Origin: Neoceratodus forsteri
Lineage: Eukaryota; Chordata; Ceratodontiformes; Ceratodontidae
Reading direction: 5' to 3'
Length of the DNA stretch: 64,000 bases
NCBI GenBank assembly: GCA_016271365.2
Contig: CM057452.1
Span: 1,243,873,001-1,243,937,000 of the forward strand
Shown in pieces: positions 22,213 to 32,410 of the stretch. Position numbers and translations under genes: made by a program. How positions within the stretch are numbered: position 1 is the first letter of the stretch; every line of letters begins with the position of its first letter. Below the pieces are notes generated by a model. That model was given only the letters and a program-made list of their open reading frames with translations. It was not told the DNA's origin and made no database searches.

Positions 22213-24440
22213 CGTTATATTGGGGGTTGTGTATAGGTCTCCAACTCAAAAGAAGGAGATTGATGGGGAGCTAGGAGAACAAATTAGGAGGTTTAGTGGC
22301 AAAGGTAAGTGCACCAGACAAATCCTGCCTATTTTCAGGCATGAACCGATGAAGGGGGATACAGATGAATGCCAACTGACCTTGAACCAGATTAAGCTGT
22401 TGGTGGTATTTTTAGTGAATGGAGTTAGGAACAGGGACATCCTGTGCTCTCTGCAGGGGGCTTTCCTCAGGCAACTAGTAAAAGAGCCCACTCATATGGG
22501 GGACATAATACTGGTCCTTGTACTCACCAACGGGGACAGTACTGCAGACGTCACAGTGAGTGGCCACCTGGGAACCAGTGATCTCTTTACAACATGGATC
22601 AATTTTAGCATTGTGGCAGAGTCGAACCTCACAAAAGCGAGGGTTCTGAACTTCAAGAGGGACAATTTTAAAAAGATGGGGGGAATGCCTTAAGGATACC
22701 CTAGTAGGGGAGGAGGACTTCACTGGAGTGGAGGGACAGTGGGCAAAACTGAAAGAGGGGACAGTGAAGTCAGCAAATCTCTGTTTCAGGCAAGTAAGCA
22801 AAAGCAAGAGGAAAAAGAGACCACTATGGTTCTCAAAAGAGGTAGCTGAGAAGGTAAGGGCAAAAAGGTTAGCATTCATGAGGTATAAGGAGACACAGAG
22901 AGGAGAGGATAGGGAAGTGTATCAGGAAAAACACAGGGATGCAGGAAAAGCAATTAGGAGCACAAAGGAACAAATGGAGAAGAAAATAGCCCAGGCAGTA
23001 AAGAAAAGGAACAAGACATTTCTGGGGTATGTAAGCTAAAACAGAAAGACCAGGGGAGGATAGTAAGGCTTAGGAAGGAAAGTGGGGGAGTGCACAGAGG
23101 GGGACCAGGAAAAAGCAAACAGCCTGAACAAATACTTTTGTTCAGTGTTCACAGAGAAAGGGGAAGGAAAGAGACCACAGATACTGTATGTGCCAAGAGC
23201 ATTGAAGGGAGGTGGATACAAGTCCATTTATAGAGGTGAGAGTCTTGAAGGAACTTGCAAATCTGGAAGTGGGCAAGGCAACAGGGCCAGACAGGGTGCA
23301 TCCAAGGATACTGAGGGAGCTCAGAGAGGTTGTTCAACCACTCACTGGAGATGGGAGTGGTTCTAGAGGACTGGAAGAGGGCAGGTGAAGTCTCACTTCA
23401 CAAAAGAGGTAGCAGGGAGGACGCTGGCAATCACAGGCTAGTCAGCCTGACTTTGGTGGTGGGAAAATTAATGGAATCACTACTGAAGGAAATGATTTTG
23501 GAATATCTTGACTACAGTGGCTTACAAGATCCAAGGCAGCATGGATTCACGGGGTGGGGGGGGGCATGTCAAACAAATCTGATAGATTTCTTTGACTTGG
23601 TGACCAAGGACTTAGCTCAGGATAAAGCGGTGGACATAGACTACCTAGATTTCAGTAAGGTCTTTGATACCATTTTGCATAGGAGACTCGTAAACAAGCT
23701 GGGAAGCCTAGGTGTGGGTTCAAAGTTGGTAAACTGGGTAAGAAATTGGTTTGGAGACAGGAGACAGAGGGTGATGGTAAATGGAGTTCACACCAAGGAA
23801 GGGAGGATGACCAGCAGGGTGCCACTGGGATCAGTACTGGGATGGGTCCTGTTCAATGTCTTTATTAGCAACATTGCAGAGAAGCTAGAAGGGTTGGTAT
23901 GCCTTTTTGACTAATGACACTAAAGTCTGCAATATGACAGACATTCCAGGGGTGGGGTAAGGTTGGAAAAAATGATTAGAGATTTAAGAAAGCTAGAGAA
24001 ATGGTCAAGGGATTGGCAGCTAAGTTTCAATGTGAAGAAGTGCAAAAACATGCACTTGGGGCACAGGAATCCCAGGGGCAGAATACAAAATGAGGGTTGT
24101 AGTATTAACAATCACCAAACAGGAAAGATAAATGTGGGTAATCATATCTGATGACCTAAAGGTGGCCAAACAGTGTGACAAAGCAGTAGGGAGAGTCAGT
24201 GGGATGCTAGGGTGCATAGGGAGGGGTATCACCAGAAGAAAATGAGATGTGGTATTACTGCTTTATAGATCACTGGTGAGACCTCACCTACAGTACTGTG
24301 TCCAGTTCTGGAGACCACATCTCTGGAAGGACATAAACAGAGCAGAGGTGGTCCACAGGAGTAAAACTAATATGGTACAGGGTCTGCATTAAGAGCTCTA
24401 TGAAGAGACACTAAAGGACCTCAATATGTACACCCTGTAG
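22213..24440 (+). pseudogene. CR1 ORF2: endonuclease C-terminus and reverse transcriptase
   Basis: Blocks in order: LGVVYRSPTQ, FLRQLVKEPTHMGDIIL, then GTSDLF where the Asp-His pair (SDH) is expected. The linker has KKRPLWFSKEVAEKVRAKRL and HRDAGKAIRSTKEQMEK. RT: LVSLTLVVGKLMESLLKE, RQHGFTG, DYLDFSKVFDTILHRRL, RVPLGSVLGWVLFNVF. The FADDT box is destroyed by a frame break (VCLFD, stop, at about 23910). After that, WQLSFNVKKCKNMHLGH and YRSLVRPHLQYCVQFW. Multiple inactivating changes. Confidence 0.85.
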
Positions 24441-24841
24441 GAAAGGATGGAAGGGATATGATAGAGACTTGCAAATACCTCACAGGTATCAATAAGGTTC
24501 AAGAGGGATGCATTTATCTGAAAAAAGATGCTCAAAAACAAGGGGACATGCTATGAAGCTGAAGTGGGGTAGACTCAGGGCCAATGTGAGGAAGTACTTT
24601 TTCACGTAAAGAGTGGTGGATGCCTGGAATAGCCTTCCAGTGGAGGTGGTGGAGACAAAAACAGTAATGGGATTCAAGAATGCAAGGGAATCTTAGTGGT
24701 AAGGAAAGGGGGGTAAAGCCGGAGATCAAATAGTGTCTCCGGTGTAACAGCAGATAGGGAAAATGGGCAGACTAGGTGGGCCAAGTGGTCCTTATTGGGT
24801 CCAAGTGGTCCTTCTCTGCCATCAGATTCTATGTTTCTATG

Positions 24842-25087
24842 ACCCCTAGGCCTCTTTCTTTCATGGTCACTGTATTGTCCACTCCCCCCATTTTATATAC
24901 AGTCCCTGGGTTCCATAGCCCTAAGTGCATCACCTTGCACTTCTTGGAGTTGAAACCAAGCTGCCATCCCCAAGACCATTCCTTTAGTTTTCTCAGATCC
25001 CTTTGTATTCTCTCCACCCCTTCCTGAGATTCAACCCTGTTGCAGACTTTTGCATCATCCACAAAGAAACACACCTTAACCCTCAAA
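24842..25087 (-). mobile_element. CR1 RT fragment in inverted orientation
   Basis: The minus-strand translation reads VKVCFFVDDAKVCNRVES, then RIQRDLRKLKEWSWGWQLGF and KKCKVMHLG, that is the YADD region (here FVDD) of CR1. It abuts the plus-strand CR1 at 25088, which begins at the same protein position (IIHLGHRNPG). It also follows the 3' end of the CR1 that stops at 24841. Confidence 0.85.
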
Positions 25088-25872
25088 ATCATACACCTAG
25101 GGCACAGAAACCCAGGAAATGGGCACCAGATCGGGGTACTTGCAGTAACTAAGCAGGAACATTATCTTGGAGTTATCATTTTTGATGACCTCAAAGTGGC
25201 AGGACAGTGTGGCAAAGCAGTTGGTAGGGCCAGTGGGATGATGGGATGCATAGGGAGAGGTATCACCAGTAGGAGAAGTGATGGAGGTGGCTTTGCCACT
25301 GTATCCCTCACTTGTGAGACCCCACCTGGAGTACAGTGTCCAGTTCTGGAGGCCACATCTCTGAAATGACATAGGGTTGAGGCAGTCCAGAGGAGGGCAA
25401 CCAAAATGGTGCAGGAGTTGCACAAAAGCCCTAAGAGGAAAGACCGAGGGATCTCAACGTGTACACATTAGAAGAGAGGAGCGCAAGAGGAAACTTGATA
25501 GAGACCAATAAGTACCTCATGGGAGTGAGCAGTATGAAGGAGGGGAATCTCTTTTAAATGAGGAAGAGTACCAGGATCAGGATGTGATGAAACTGGAGTG
25601 GTGAGGGAGTTTAACAGGTATGTGAGGAAGTACTACTTCACTGAAAGTGTAGTGGCTACCTGCAGCACACTGCCAGTGGAAGTGGTGGAGGCAAAAACAG
25701 TAGAGGGGATTCACACATGCACGACATAGACATAGGGGAATATTACCAAAAAGGCAAGGAGGAAGGATGGTTGCTAGAGATCAATTAGGGTCTGTAGAGA
25801 AAAACTGGGCAAGGACCATCTGGGCAGACTGGGTGGGCCAAGTTTTCCTTTTCCGCCAACACATTCTATGTA
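25088..25872 (+). mobile_element. CR1 3' portion
   Basis: Begins KIIHLGHRNPGNGHQIGVLA, then YLGVIIFDDLKVAGQCGKAV and SGMMGCIGRGITSR. It continues through VRKYYFTESVVATCS-like sequence to the CR1 3' UTR, ending CCGCCAACACATTCTATG at 25870. Together with the inverted piece before it, it probably forms one insertion. Confidence 0.85.
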
Positions 25873-25882
25873 TCAATGACTA

Positions 25883-27196
25883 ATGCTTGCACCCCACACA
25901 CATGTAAGACTTATCATTCTTGCCTTCCCATCCTGTGCTACCTTGCCCACTCCCTGTATACAGAAACCCCCCTCCCATCCCTCCCGTGTCTGTCATAGAA
26001 ATACCTTTCTCCGCCACCTGACCAGGGTGTTAGTTATGCTACTCCTCCTGTCAGGTAACATTCACCCCAAACCTGGTCCTGTTCATAACAACCCTGCCAC
26101 AGGCCCTGCTGGACTCTGCGTGGTCTCCATGAACATTTGTAGCCTCATGAAAAAATTTGACTCACTCCAGTGCTGGGTCAAATCTCATAATCCTGACGTC
26201 ATTTCTTTGACTGAGACCTGGCTGACAAAATCCACCCCTGACTCCTTTGTCTCTCTCCCTGGATACTTCCTCTTCCGGGCGGACCGGGCTGGTAAACGGG
26301 GTGGTGGCTGTGCCATCTACATTAAAGAAGCCCTCCCTGGACTTGCCCTACCAGCTTCTACCCTTGACTCTGGGGCACAGGCACTGACACTGAAGCTAAA
26401 CCCTGACCCGTTAAAGGGCCCGCGCTATCTAACAACTGCCTACATACCCCCTAGAAACCAAACCCCGGCTCTAGCCTCCCTTACAGAATACCTCTCCTCG
26501 CTGCCTCACCCCTCGGATCAAATACTAGTGGGGGACCTTAACATCAATTGGCTTAGCCCCACTTCCTCCTCTGCCCGTGACTCCTTTGCTGCAGTCGATA
26601 TGACCCAACTCGTCACCCACCCCACTAGGACCAACCCAAAGAGATGCACTAGTACTCTTCTTGATGTGGTCCTTTCCAATCACCCTAATCAGATTGTTGA
26701 CATCCAAGTCCTTCCCAACTCACTTAGCGATCACTCACCCATACTTTTTCACTGGACTTCCACAGTATCCAAATCATCTGCACAGTCCTTTCCCCGGTGG
26801 CGCCTGAAGTCCAGATGCCTGAAGAAACTCAAGGAACTTCTGTCCCAAATTGATTGGTCGCCTATTCTGTATGCTCCCGACACTGATACTGCACTTACCT
26901 TCTTTATCCAAACATTCAGTAAAGCCTGCGATATCTTTGCTCCTCTGTCAGTCCGCTGCTCCAAGGTGCAAAATGCTCCTTGGGTGACCCCGGCCCTGAT
27001 CCAACAACTTAAACATAGGGATAATTCTGGCACTGTGCCACTGAGACTGGCCGGCCTAGTGATAGACAGGTGTACGCGGCTGCCAGAAACAAGTGTACCT
27101 GGGCCATCAGAAAGGCCAAGGTTGATCATTATCAGGCCTCGCTTACCTCCTCTTGGGAGAATCCCAGAACCTTCTGGGACAGTATCAAACAGTTAA
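25883..27196 (+). CDS. L2-like ORF2, leader and APE endonuclease
   Basis: A 437-codon frame. The leader ends VMLLLLSGNIHPKPGP (51-66). APE catalytic residues are all present: Asn84 in SMNICSL, Glu111 in LTETWL, Asp218 and Asn220 in GDLNINW, Asp283-His284 in LSDHSP. Other blocks are GKRGGGCAIYIKE (137-149) and AYIPPRNQ (186-193). After about residue 385 the frame is wrong; the true continuation is in the overlapping frame from 27070. The nuclease domain itself is intact. The frame ends in a stop at 27194. Confidence 0.85.
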   Translation: MLAPHTHVRLIILAFPSCATLPTPCIQKPPSHPSRVCHRNTFLRHLTRVLVMLLLLSGNIHPKPGPVHNNPATGPAGLCVVSMNICSLMKKFDSLQCWVKSHNPDVISLTETWLTKSTPDSFVSLPGYFLFRADRAGKRGGGCAIYIKEALPGLALPASTLDSGAQALTLKLNPDPLKGPRYLTTAYIPPRNQTPALASLTEYLSSLPHPSDQILVGDLNINWLSPTSSSARDSFAAVDMTQLVTHPTRTNPKRCTSTLLDVVLSNHPNQIVDIQVLPNSLSDHSPILFHWTSTVSKSSAQSFPRWRLKSRCLKKLKELLSQIDWSPILYAPDTDTALTFFIQTFSKACDIFAPLSVRCSKVQNAPWVTPALIQQLKHRDNSGTVPLRLAGLVIDRCTRLPETSVPGPSERPRLIIIRPRLPPLGRIPEPSGTVSNS

Positions 27197-28792
27197 ATGG
27201 AAGTACGTGCCCCCCCCAGATCAGTATCAATGGCTCTGTCTCCTCCGATCCTGCCCTTATTGCTAACTGCCTCAACACCTCCTTTATGGATCTTAGCCCT
27301 ATCCTCCCTAAGGATTTTTTCAACCCCCCCCTCATCTGCACCGGTCTTTACACACCCATACTTTCACCTCCACCAGGTCACTGCTCAAGAACTCAGACCT
27401 CACCTAGTCAATGCCCTTAGGAGCAATAATACCAGTAGTGACACCCTGGACCCCTGTATCCTTCGGCAAGTTCTAGATCTGGTCCTTACGCTAATTACCA
27501 ATCTACTCAATAAATCTCTCTGCCTGGGGCAATTCTCAGCAATCTGGAAAATTGCCACAGTCATGCCCATTCTTAAATGTGGAGACAGGACCTTGGCCAG
27601 AAATTACCGGCCTATCTCCATTCTCTCCCCCTCTTTCCAAAGCCCTGGAAAAAGTAGTGGCCTCCCAAATTACTGACTACCTCTTCAACTATGACATTCT
27701 CTGCCCTGAACAACACGGTTTCCGTGCTGGCTACAGTACCACTACTGCCCTCCTAGAAATCTCTAACTTTCTCCACTCCTCCCTTGACCAGGGCTCCTTG
27801 GCTGTGGCTGTGTTTGTAGACCTTTCGAAAGCATTCGACACTGTCTCCCATCCCGTCCTTCTGGATGCCCTCAGTTACTCTGGCTTTGCTGCTGGGCCTA
27901 TCTCCTGGTGTGCCAGCTATCTGTCAGCCTGCTCACAGCACGTAAAAATTGGGGGGGCTCTCTCTGACATCCGTCCCATCCTCTCCGGCGTTCCCCAGGG
28001 CTCCATTCTTGGACTCCTACTCTTCTCCCTTTACCTTAACTCACTCCCGGGTTCCTGTAGTGGTAATATATTATTGTATGCGGATGACGCCGATATCTTT
28101 GCCGCTGATCGTAACCCTTTTGCTCTCCAAGACTCCCTGCAAAGATCCTTTAATAAAGCTGAGGGATGGTTCAAGGAATGTAGGCTGGTGATAAATCTCA
28201 AAAAAACTAAAACCATGGTCTTTGCTCACCCACAAAACAAGTTGTGCAACTTTCAGCTCCACATACACTCAAGCTCCAAGCTCATGCTTGAGCAAGTCTG
28301 CTCCTATAAATACCTTGGGATCCACTTTGACCCCTCCCTTTCCTTCCATGGCCACATCTCAGCCCTTGCCACAGTGGCTAATATCAGACTAGGCATATTA
28401 CACCTGCACAAAAAGTGTCTCCCCCCGAGGCCCTTCGACTCGCAGTCACCTCATCCATCCTGTCACTAGTGGATTATGGGCTGCCTGCGTACCGCGCTGC
28501 TGATCAGACAGCTCTCAACAAAATTCACACCATACTGAACAAAGCCTGTAGGCTAATCACAGGCACCCCCAGGTTAACGCACACCTGTCAGTTATATGAG
28601 AAAGCTGTATTGCTTGACCTGGATGAATGGCTTAAATATCAGACCTGTATCATAACAAAAAAAAACCTTATTGGGCTATCCCCACCAGGTCTGATGGCCA
28701 CTGCACAACGTGCAAACTCTCAAGTGCATACCCGTTCCGCTGACAAAACCACCCTATCGATCCCTAGGGCTAGGACCACGCACGGTCAATGA
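27070..28792 (+). pseudogene. L2-like ORF2, reverse transcriptase (frameshifted)
   Basis: Linker: CTWAIRKAKVDHYQASL and [74 protein letters not shown] and YADDADIF with the catalytic Asp pair intact. Then YKYLGIHFDPSLSFHGHI. The C-terminal part runs in another frame (28415-28792): SLVDYGLPAYR, RLTHTCQLYEKAVLLDL. Frame breaks lie near 27100, 27640 and 28430, and a stop ends the frame at 28792 just after ARTTHGQ. Confidence 0.88.
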
Positions 28793-29172
28793 GCCTACTG
28801 CTACAGACCCCCCTCCTGGTTCAACACTTTGCCCCTATCCATCTGTGATGCCCTTTCTATATCCTGCTTCAAAACCTCCCGATGAAATCACCTAATCAGT
28901 ATTCGTAGCTGTAATTGCTATTAGTTTTAGCCTGGATAAACAATATGACAAGGCCACATGAAAGCTGCTTATGAGTATTGAATGTTAGATTGCTGCACGA
29001 TATTTTTGTTTTCCTCCCTCTGTTGTATCACTTGATGTACCATCCATTGTTTTGTACCCATTACTGTTTACATGCTGTTGTATTGTGACCTGCCTTTATG
29101 TGACAAGGTACCTTTGTAAATGAGCCTCTGGCTCAAAGGTTTCCCAAACTGCTGTACAAATAAATAAATACA

Positions 29173-29321
29173 ATTTTCAGGGAATCACAGGGTACTAAAG
29201 GAATTTGCAGTCAGGGACAAGCGTGCAACAAAGACACAAGAGGCATCAAAGTACATAGGGACCTATGGCCAGAAGGGCTATAGTGGTGCTTAATGATGTG
29301 TTCCAATAAAACTGAAAATAC
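29173..29321. other. Short flank with the left target duplication
   Basis: Non-coding. 29308-29321 reads AAAACTGAAAATAC, the left copy of the target-site duplication of the following retroposon. Confidence 0.6.
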
Positions 29322-29896
29322 GCCGGCCTGGTGGTGCTGAGGGTTGAGGCGCTGGATGCCACACCTCACTCCACGCCGGTGACCCGGGTTCGGGAGTGGA
29401 CTCGGGTCGTCGGTAGGTCGGCCGGGGGGAGACAGGCTTGAGCATCCAATGACAGCTCGCCTGTTCCGGGGAGGGATTCGGCCGATGCCCGGCACTTGCA
29501 CAACCCCGAGCAGAGGTTCGGGGAACTGCAAGCCCCACCAGGGGATGGCTGGCCGTTGAGCAGCACGGACGTCGACGTGCACGCTGCGACATCAGGGAGG
29601 CCGTTATTGCCCGGGAGGGAGAAAACGCGACGAGCCTGCCTCAGCCGGAAGATGGGAGGACTTTGACGTGCCCATGATGTGCCCGTGCCCATCCAGCAGA
29701 CCATGAGACCGACGAAACATAAGTTACGGGGTTATAACCCCCCGCCTCATCCCCACCTGGGGGGTAATCAGTGGCTCCATGGGGATCTGTGGTCTGTGTG
29801 GGCAGGGTTCCGGGCAGTGGGATGTCCAGGGGTCCTCACTGAAGGGTCGGAGGAGGCAGGCTGAGAGGAGAATAAAGAGTAATTTCAAAAAAAAAA
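29322..29896 (+). mobile_element. GC-rich poly(A) retroposon with tRNA-like head (SINE or retrocopy)
   Basis: A 575 bp block of unusually high GC and CpG content in AT-rich surroundings. It ends AATAAAGAGTAATTTC plus an A-run (29871-29896). It is flanked by perfect 14-bp copies of AAAACTGAAAATAC (29308-29321, 29894-29907), so it was inserted by LINE-type target-primed reverse transcription. The first 80 bases resemble a Ser/Leu-type tRNA: TGAGGGTTGAGGCGCTGGAT as an A-box region and GACCCGGGTTCGGGAG as a B-box region. The body of about 480 bp is unknown to me. No long open frame. A processed pseudogene of a non-coding transcript is the alternative. Confidence 0.75.
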
Positions 29897-29907
29897 ACTG
29901 AAAATAC

Positions 29908-30640
29908 CCAGATGCTATTATCATATCCCCTAATCTTACTGAGTTATAACACTAGGAATGGCTTTCTTTAAAATGCACCAAGTTGATGCAATTAACCACT
30001 GTTAACTAGACATACTGAGAGTTATTGACTGACACTGAGTGATGTGGAACAATCTATAATGCAAACCACTGTACACTCAGGAAATGTGATGGTAGAACCA
30101 GTAATGGAATCAAATGTATGTACTGTAGTAGCTCATTAAAAGCTTGTGAAAAACATACAGATTGGAAAGAATCTACTGTTGCACTAATATTTAAGAAAGG
30201 ATCCAGGGATGACTCAGGAACTATGCACCCAGAGCTATGGTAATGATCCTTAAGACACAAATAAGAGGACTGATAGACAAGCACAAGAAAAGTTACAGAC
30301 TGCATACATGTAGCCAGTATGACATGAAGAAGGGTAGCGCATGTATGATGAGTCAAAATGGCTTTCCTAAAGCTGTGACAGAAAATGTCAATATGAGAGG
30401 TGTGACTGTGATTTCTAGAAGGCCATTGAAACAATACCACACAGAGGACTAATTTACAGTTGGTTGTAATTCTTTAGTGAAAAGGAAACTGGCTTGATGG
30501 CCAAAGTCAATGATTTGAAGTGAATGAAAACATGTCGGGAAGAAGTGTGACACGTGAAATTCTTCAGGGTTCGGATTAGGGGACAATTCTGTTTTCAAAA
30601 TACAAGAATAAAAAAGCATTGTGCCAGCGTGTGGGCTGCA
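29908..30640 (+). pseudogene. Very degraded LINE reverse transcriptase relic
   Basis: From about 30160 the conceptual translation gives DWKESTVALIFKKGSRDDSG, then near 30420 KAIETIPHRGL, in the place of the SKAFDTVPHRxL block. Between them are many stops. The order matches CR1/Rex1-type RT. It is old and only weakly supported. 29908-30150 shows nothing. Confidence 0.4.
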
Positions 30641-30664
30641 AATGAAACAAAAGATAGAAAACAG

Positions 30665-30800
30665 AGTTGCAAACGCCTGCTGGCTAGTGCAGCAGCAGTG
30701 TTGGTGTCTGCCATCCAGGTGACCCAGGTTTGAGCCTCAAGCCTGGGATGTAAGGTGCTGACACTCTATGCCAGGTTGGATGACTTCTTGGTCACCTCCT
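30665..30800 (+). repeat. Possible tRNA-derived SINE head
   Basis: CTGGCTAGTGCAGCAGCAG resembles an A box and CCAGGTTTGAGCCTC a B box 37 bases later. A similar pattern (GGTGCAGTGGCAGTG, ATGGGTTCCAGAATG) occurs at 40334-40400. Neither has a clear tail. Confidence 0.3.
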
Positions 30801-31650
30801 GTGTGGGAGAGGTTGGAAGTGGGCTTCTTCCTATGCACAGCTGCTTCCTGGTGGTTCAAGGGGAAGGGATCCATGCAGGAAAGAACGATAATGCCATGAG
30901 GGGAATTCTCACATCGGTGCATGCACAATCAGTTAACACATGATACTGTGCTGGTGTTTCTGCCTCAGGTCATGCCTTCAGTGCAAAGGCTTTAGGTATG
31001 GGTTGGGCTCCAAAAAGGAGGCACCACCCAGATAGATAATGTCTGCTAGCCCCTCCATGATCAACCAGGGTTGTTCAGGTTCTGCCCCTCTTCACTAGCT
31101 CCTCCTTACTGACTTTTGTTTTGAGTGGTATATATCCCTGAGAGCTGCTAACCCTGGGGTCCCATCAGTAGAATATAAGCTGTGGTATACTTTGGAAGTC
31201 AGATTTTGGAGTGAAGCAAATGCTGGAATGGTGGAAGAATCCCTGACTACTCCTTGATCATGACGCAAGACTTCATTTGGTGAAAGGGGACATAAGTCAA
31301 TGGTCTGAATAAAGGAGAGAAAAAAATGTAAAGGAAAAAAAAATTATTGTTGAAGATTTTATCATGTCTTCTTAAGGAATTATTAATAAGAATAAAGGAA
31401 CTAAGCTTACTTTTTTCTTTATAGATCATTGCTGAAGAGGACATACTGCATGGTCAACATTTTTATTCAAGCATTATTTTCTATTTTCATTGTACATTTG
31501 TTACTATAAATCTAGCTAAGCTGACATGCAACATTTCATTTCCAGTGGAATCTTCTTCTACTACTTTTCAATGCTGGTTGGACAGGAGCACTGGGAAGTT
31601 AAAAAGCATGTTGGGAATTTTCAAAGGCGCATCAGTGACTAGTTCTATTG
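30801..31650. other. No feature recognised
   Basis: AT-rich to mixed sequence without coding signal or repeat borders that I can define. Confidence 0.4.
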
Positions 31651-31651
31651 G

Positions 31652-31872
31652 GCTGGCAGTATAGCCTAGAGGTTAGAGGAATGAAGTATGAATGAGCTTG
31701 GTACATCCAGTAGACCAGACCTGAGTTTGATTCTCACAACCTCCACTTGCATATTGTGTGACTCTTGAGTAAGTCACTTAACCGCCCAGTGCTCCCAGGT
31801 CACCCCTGAAAACAGGCACTTGTGCCTAGTGGTCCTTACCCAGTTACCAAAGAACAAAATAAAATTGTCATA
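31652..31872 (+). repeat. CORE-SINE (MIR-like), tRNA-derived
   Basis: The head contains TAGCCTAGAGGTTAG (A box) and GAGTTTGATTCTCACA (B box). The core TGTGTGACTCTTGAGTAAGT, then CACTTAACC, is the conserved CORE-SINE/MIR core. The 3' part CCTGAAAACAGGCACTTGTG then TTACCCAGTTACC resembles the L2 LINE tail at 51475-51530. It shares core and tail with the copy at 62800. Confidence 0.75.
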
Positions 31873-31956
31873 CATCCCCGATATTTGTGCCATTAAGTTA
31901 AACCACCTAAAAGGTATCTTCCTCATGGGTACAATTTGCAGAACTATAATAATAAG

Positions 31957-32410
31957 AAGATTCAGCATTTATATAGTGCTTTTCATACACAGTATCCCAA
32001 AGCGCCTTACAAGCAATGCTAGACTGGTAGTGAAGTGACTGAATGTGTGGTGGCGGCCATATCACATATCATCACCCACACACAGCCTGGATAATTGCAT
32101 GAACCGGTTTATGGGAAGGGGAATATTGGCCAGGACACTGGGAATGTTCCCTGCTCTTTGGCAAATAGTGCCCTGGGTTCTTTTACTTCCACCTGGATAC
32201 CCACCAGGACAATACCAGGATGGGGAGAAGGGACCTCGGTTTAACATCTCATCTGAAGGATGACACACTCCAGCAGTACAGTACCACCCAATACTGCACT
32301 TGGATGCCAGCGATTTTTAGGTGCAAGTCCAATCCCAGTGTGGGACAAGAACCCACGACCTTCTGGTCCAGAGGCAGATGTGCTACCAATTGAGCCACAC
32401 TGACACCCTA
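31957..32410 (-). repeat. LF-SINE-like tRNA-derived SINE
   Basis: On the minus strand it starts with a tRNA-like head: GTGTGGCTCAATTGGTAGC (A box region) and GGTCGTGGGTTCTTGTCCCA (B box region). The middle has GAGATGTTAAACCGAGGTCC and AGTGTCCTGGCCAATATTCC. It ends GGCGCTTTGGGATACTG and AAGCACTATATAAATGC. This order matches the lobe-finned-fish SINE (LF-SINE) as I know it. About 450 bp, near full length, moderately diverged. Family name rests on memory. Confidence 0.7.

Larger units (their letters stand above)
19500..24841 (+). mobile_element. CR1 LINE interrupted by a nested insertion
   Basis: The N-terminal endonuclease piece at 19500-19797 (SLNARSLGKKTIELQAMIVE, ITQTWA, VIPGFKLYHEDREQGKRGG) breaks at a GATA microsatellite and resumes at about 22213 with LGVVYRSPTQKKEIDGELG. 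That is where the CR1 protein should continue. The intervening 2.4 kb is an L2 fragment carrying a pogo-type transposon. Removing it leaves a CR1 of about 2.9 kb, ending at 24841 with the CR1 terminal TCTATGTTTCTATG. The catalytic Glu is changed (TQTW for TETW), and many stops show it is dead. Confidence 0.85.
25873..29172 (+). mobile_element. L2-like LINE, almost full-length
   Basis: Runs from the leader (start codon 25883) to the tail ACAAATAAATAAATAC at 29172. It has an endonuclease, a reverse transcriptase with intact YADD, and a 3' hairpin (29110-29140: ACCTTT, GAGCC-TCT-GGCTC, AAAGGT). Only about three frameshifts. It is the best-preserved relative of the LINE at 10003-13835. Confidence 0.9.

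Noticed and set aside
29211..29704. Three minus-strand frames of 100-123 codons in the GC-rich retroposon
   Set aside because: High GC lengthens chance frames; poly(A) and AATAAA show the transcript ran on the plus strand.
31685..32400. Functional tRNA genes from A/B-box-like words
   Set aside because: They lack a closed cloverleaf and continue into SINE bodies, so they are tRNA-derived SINE heads.
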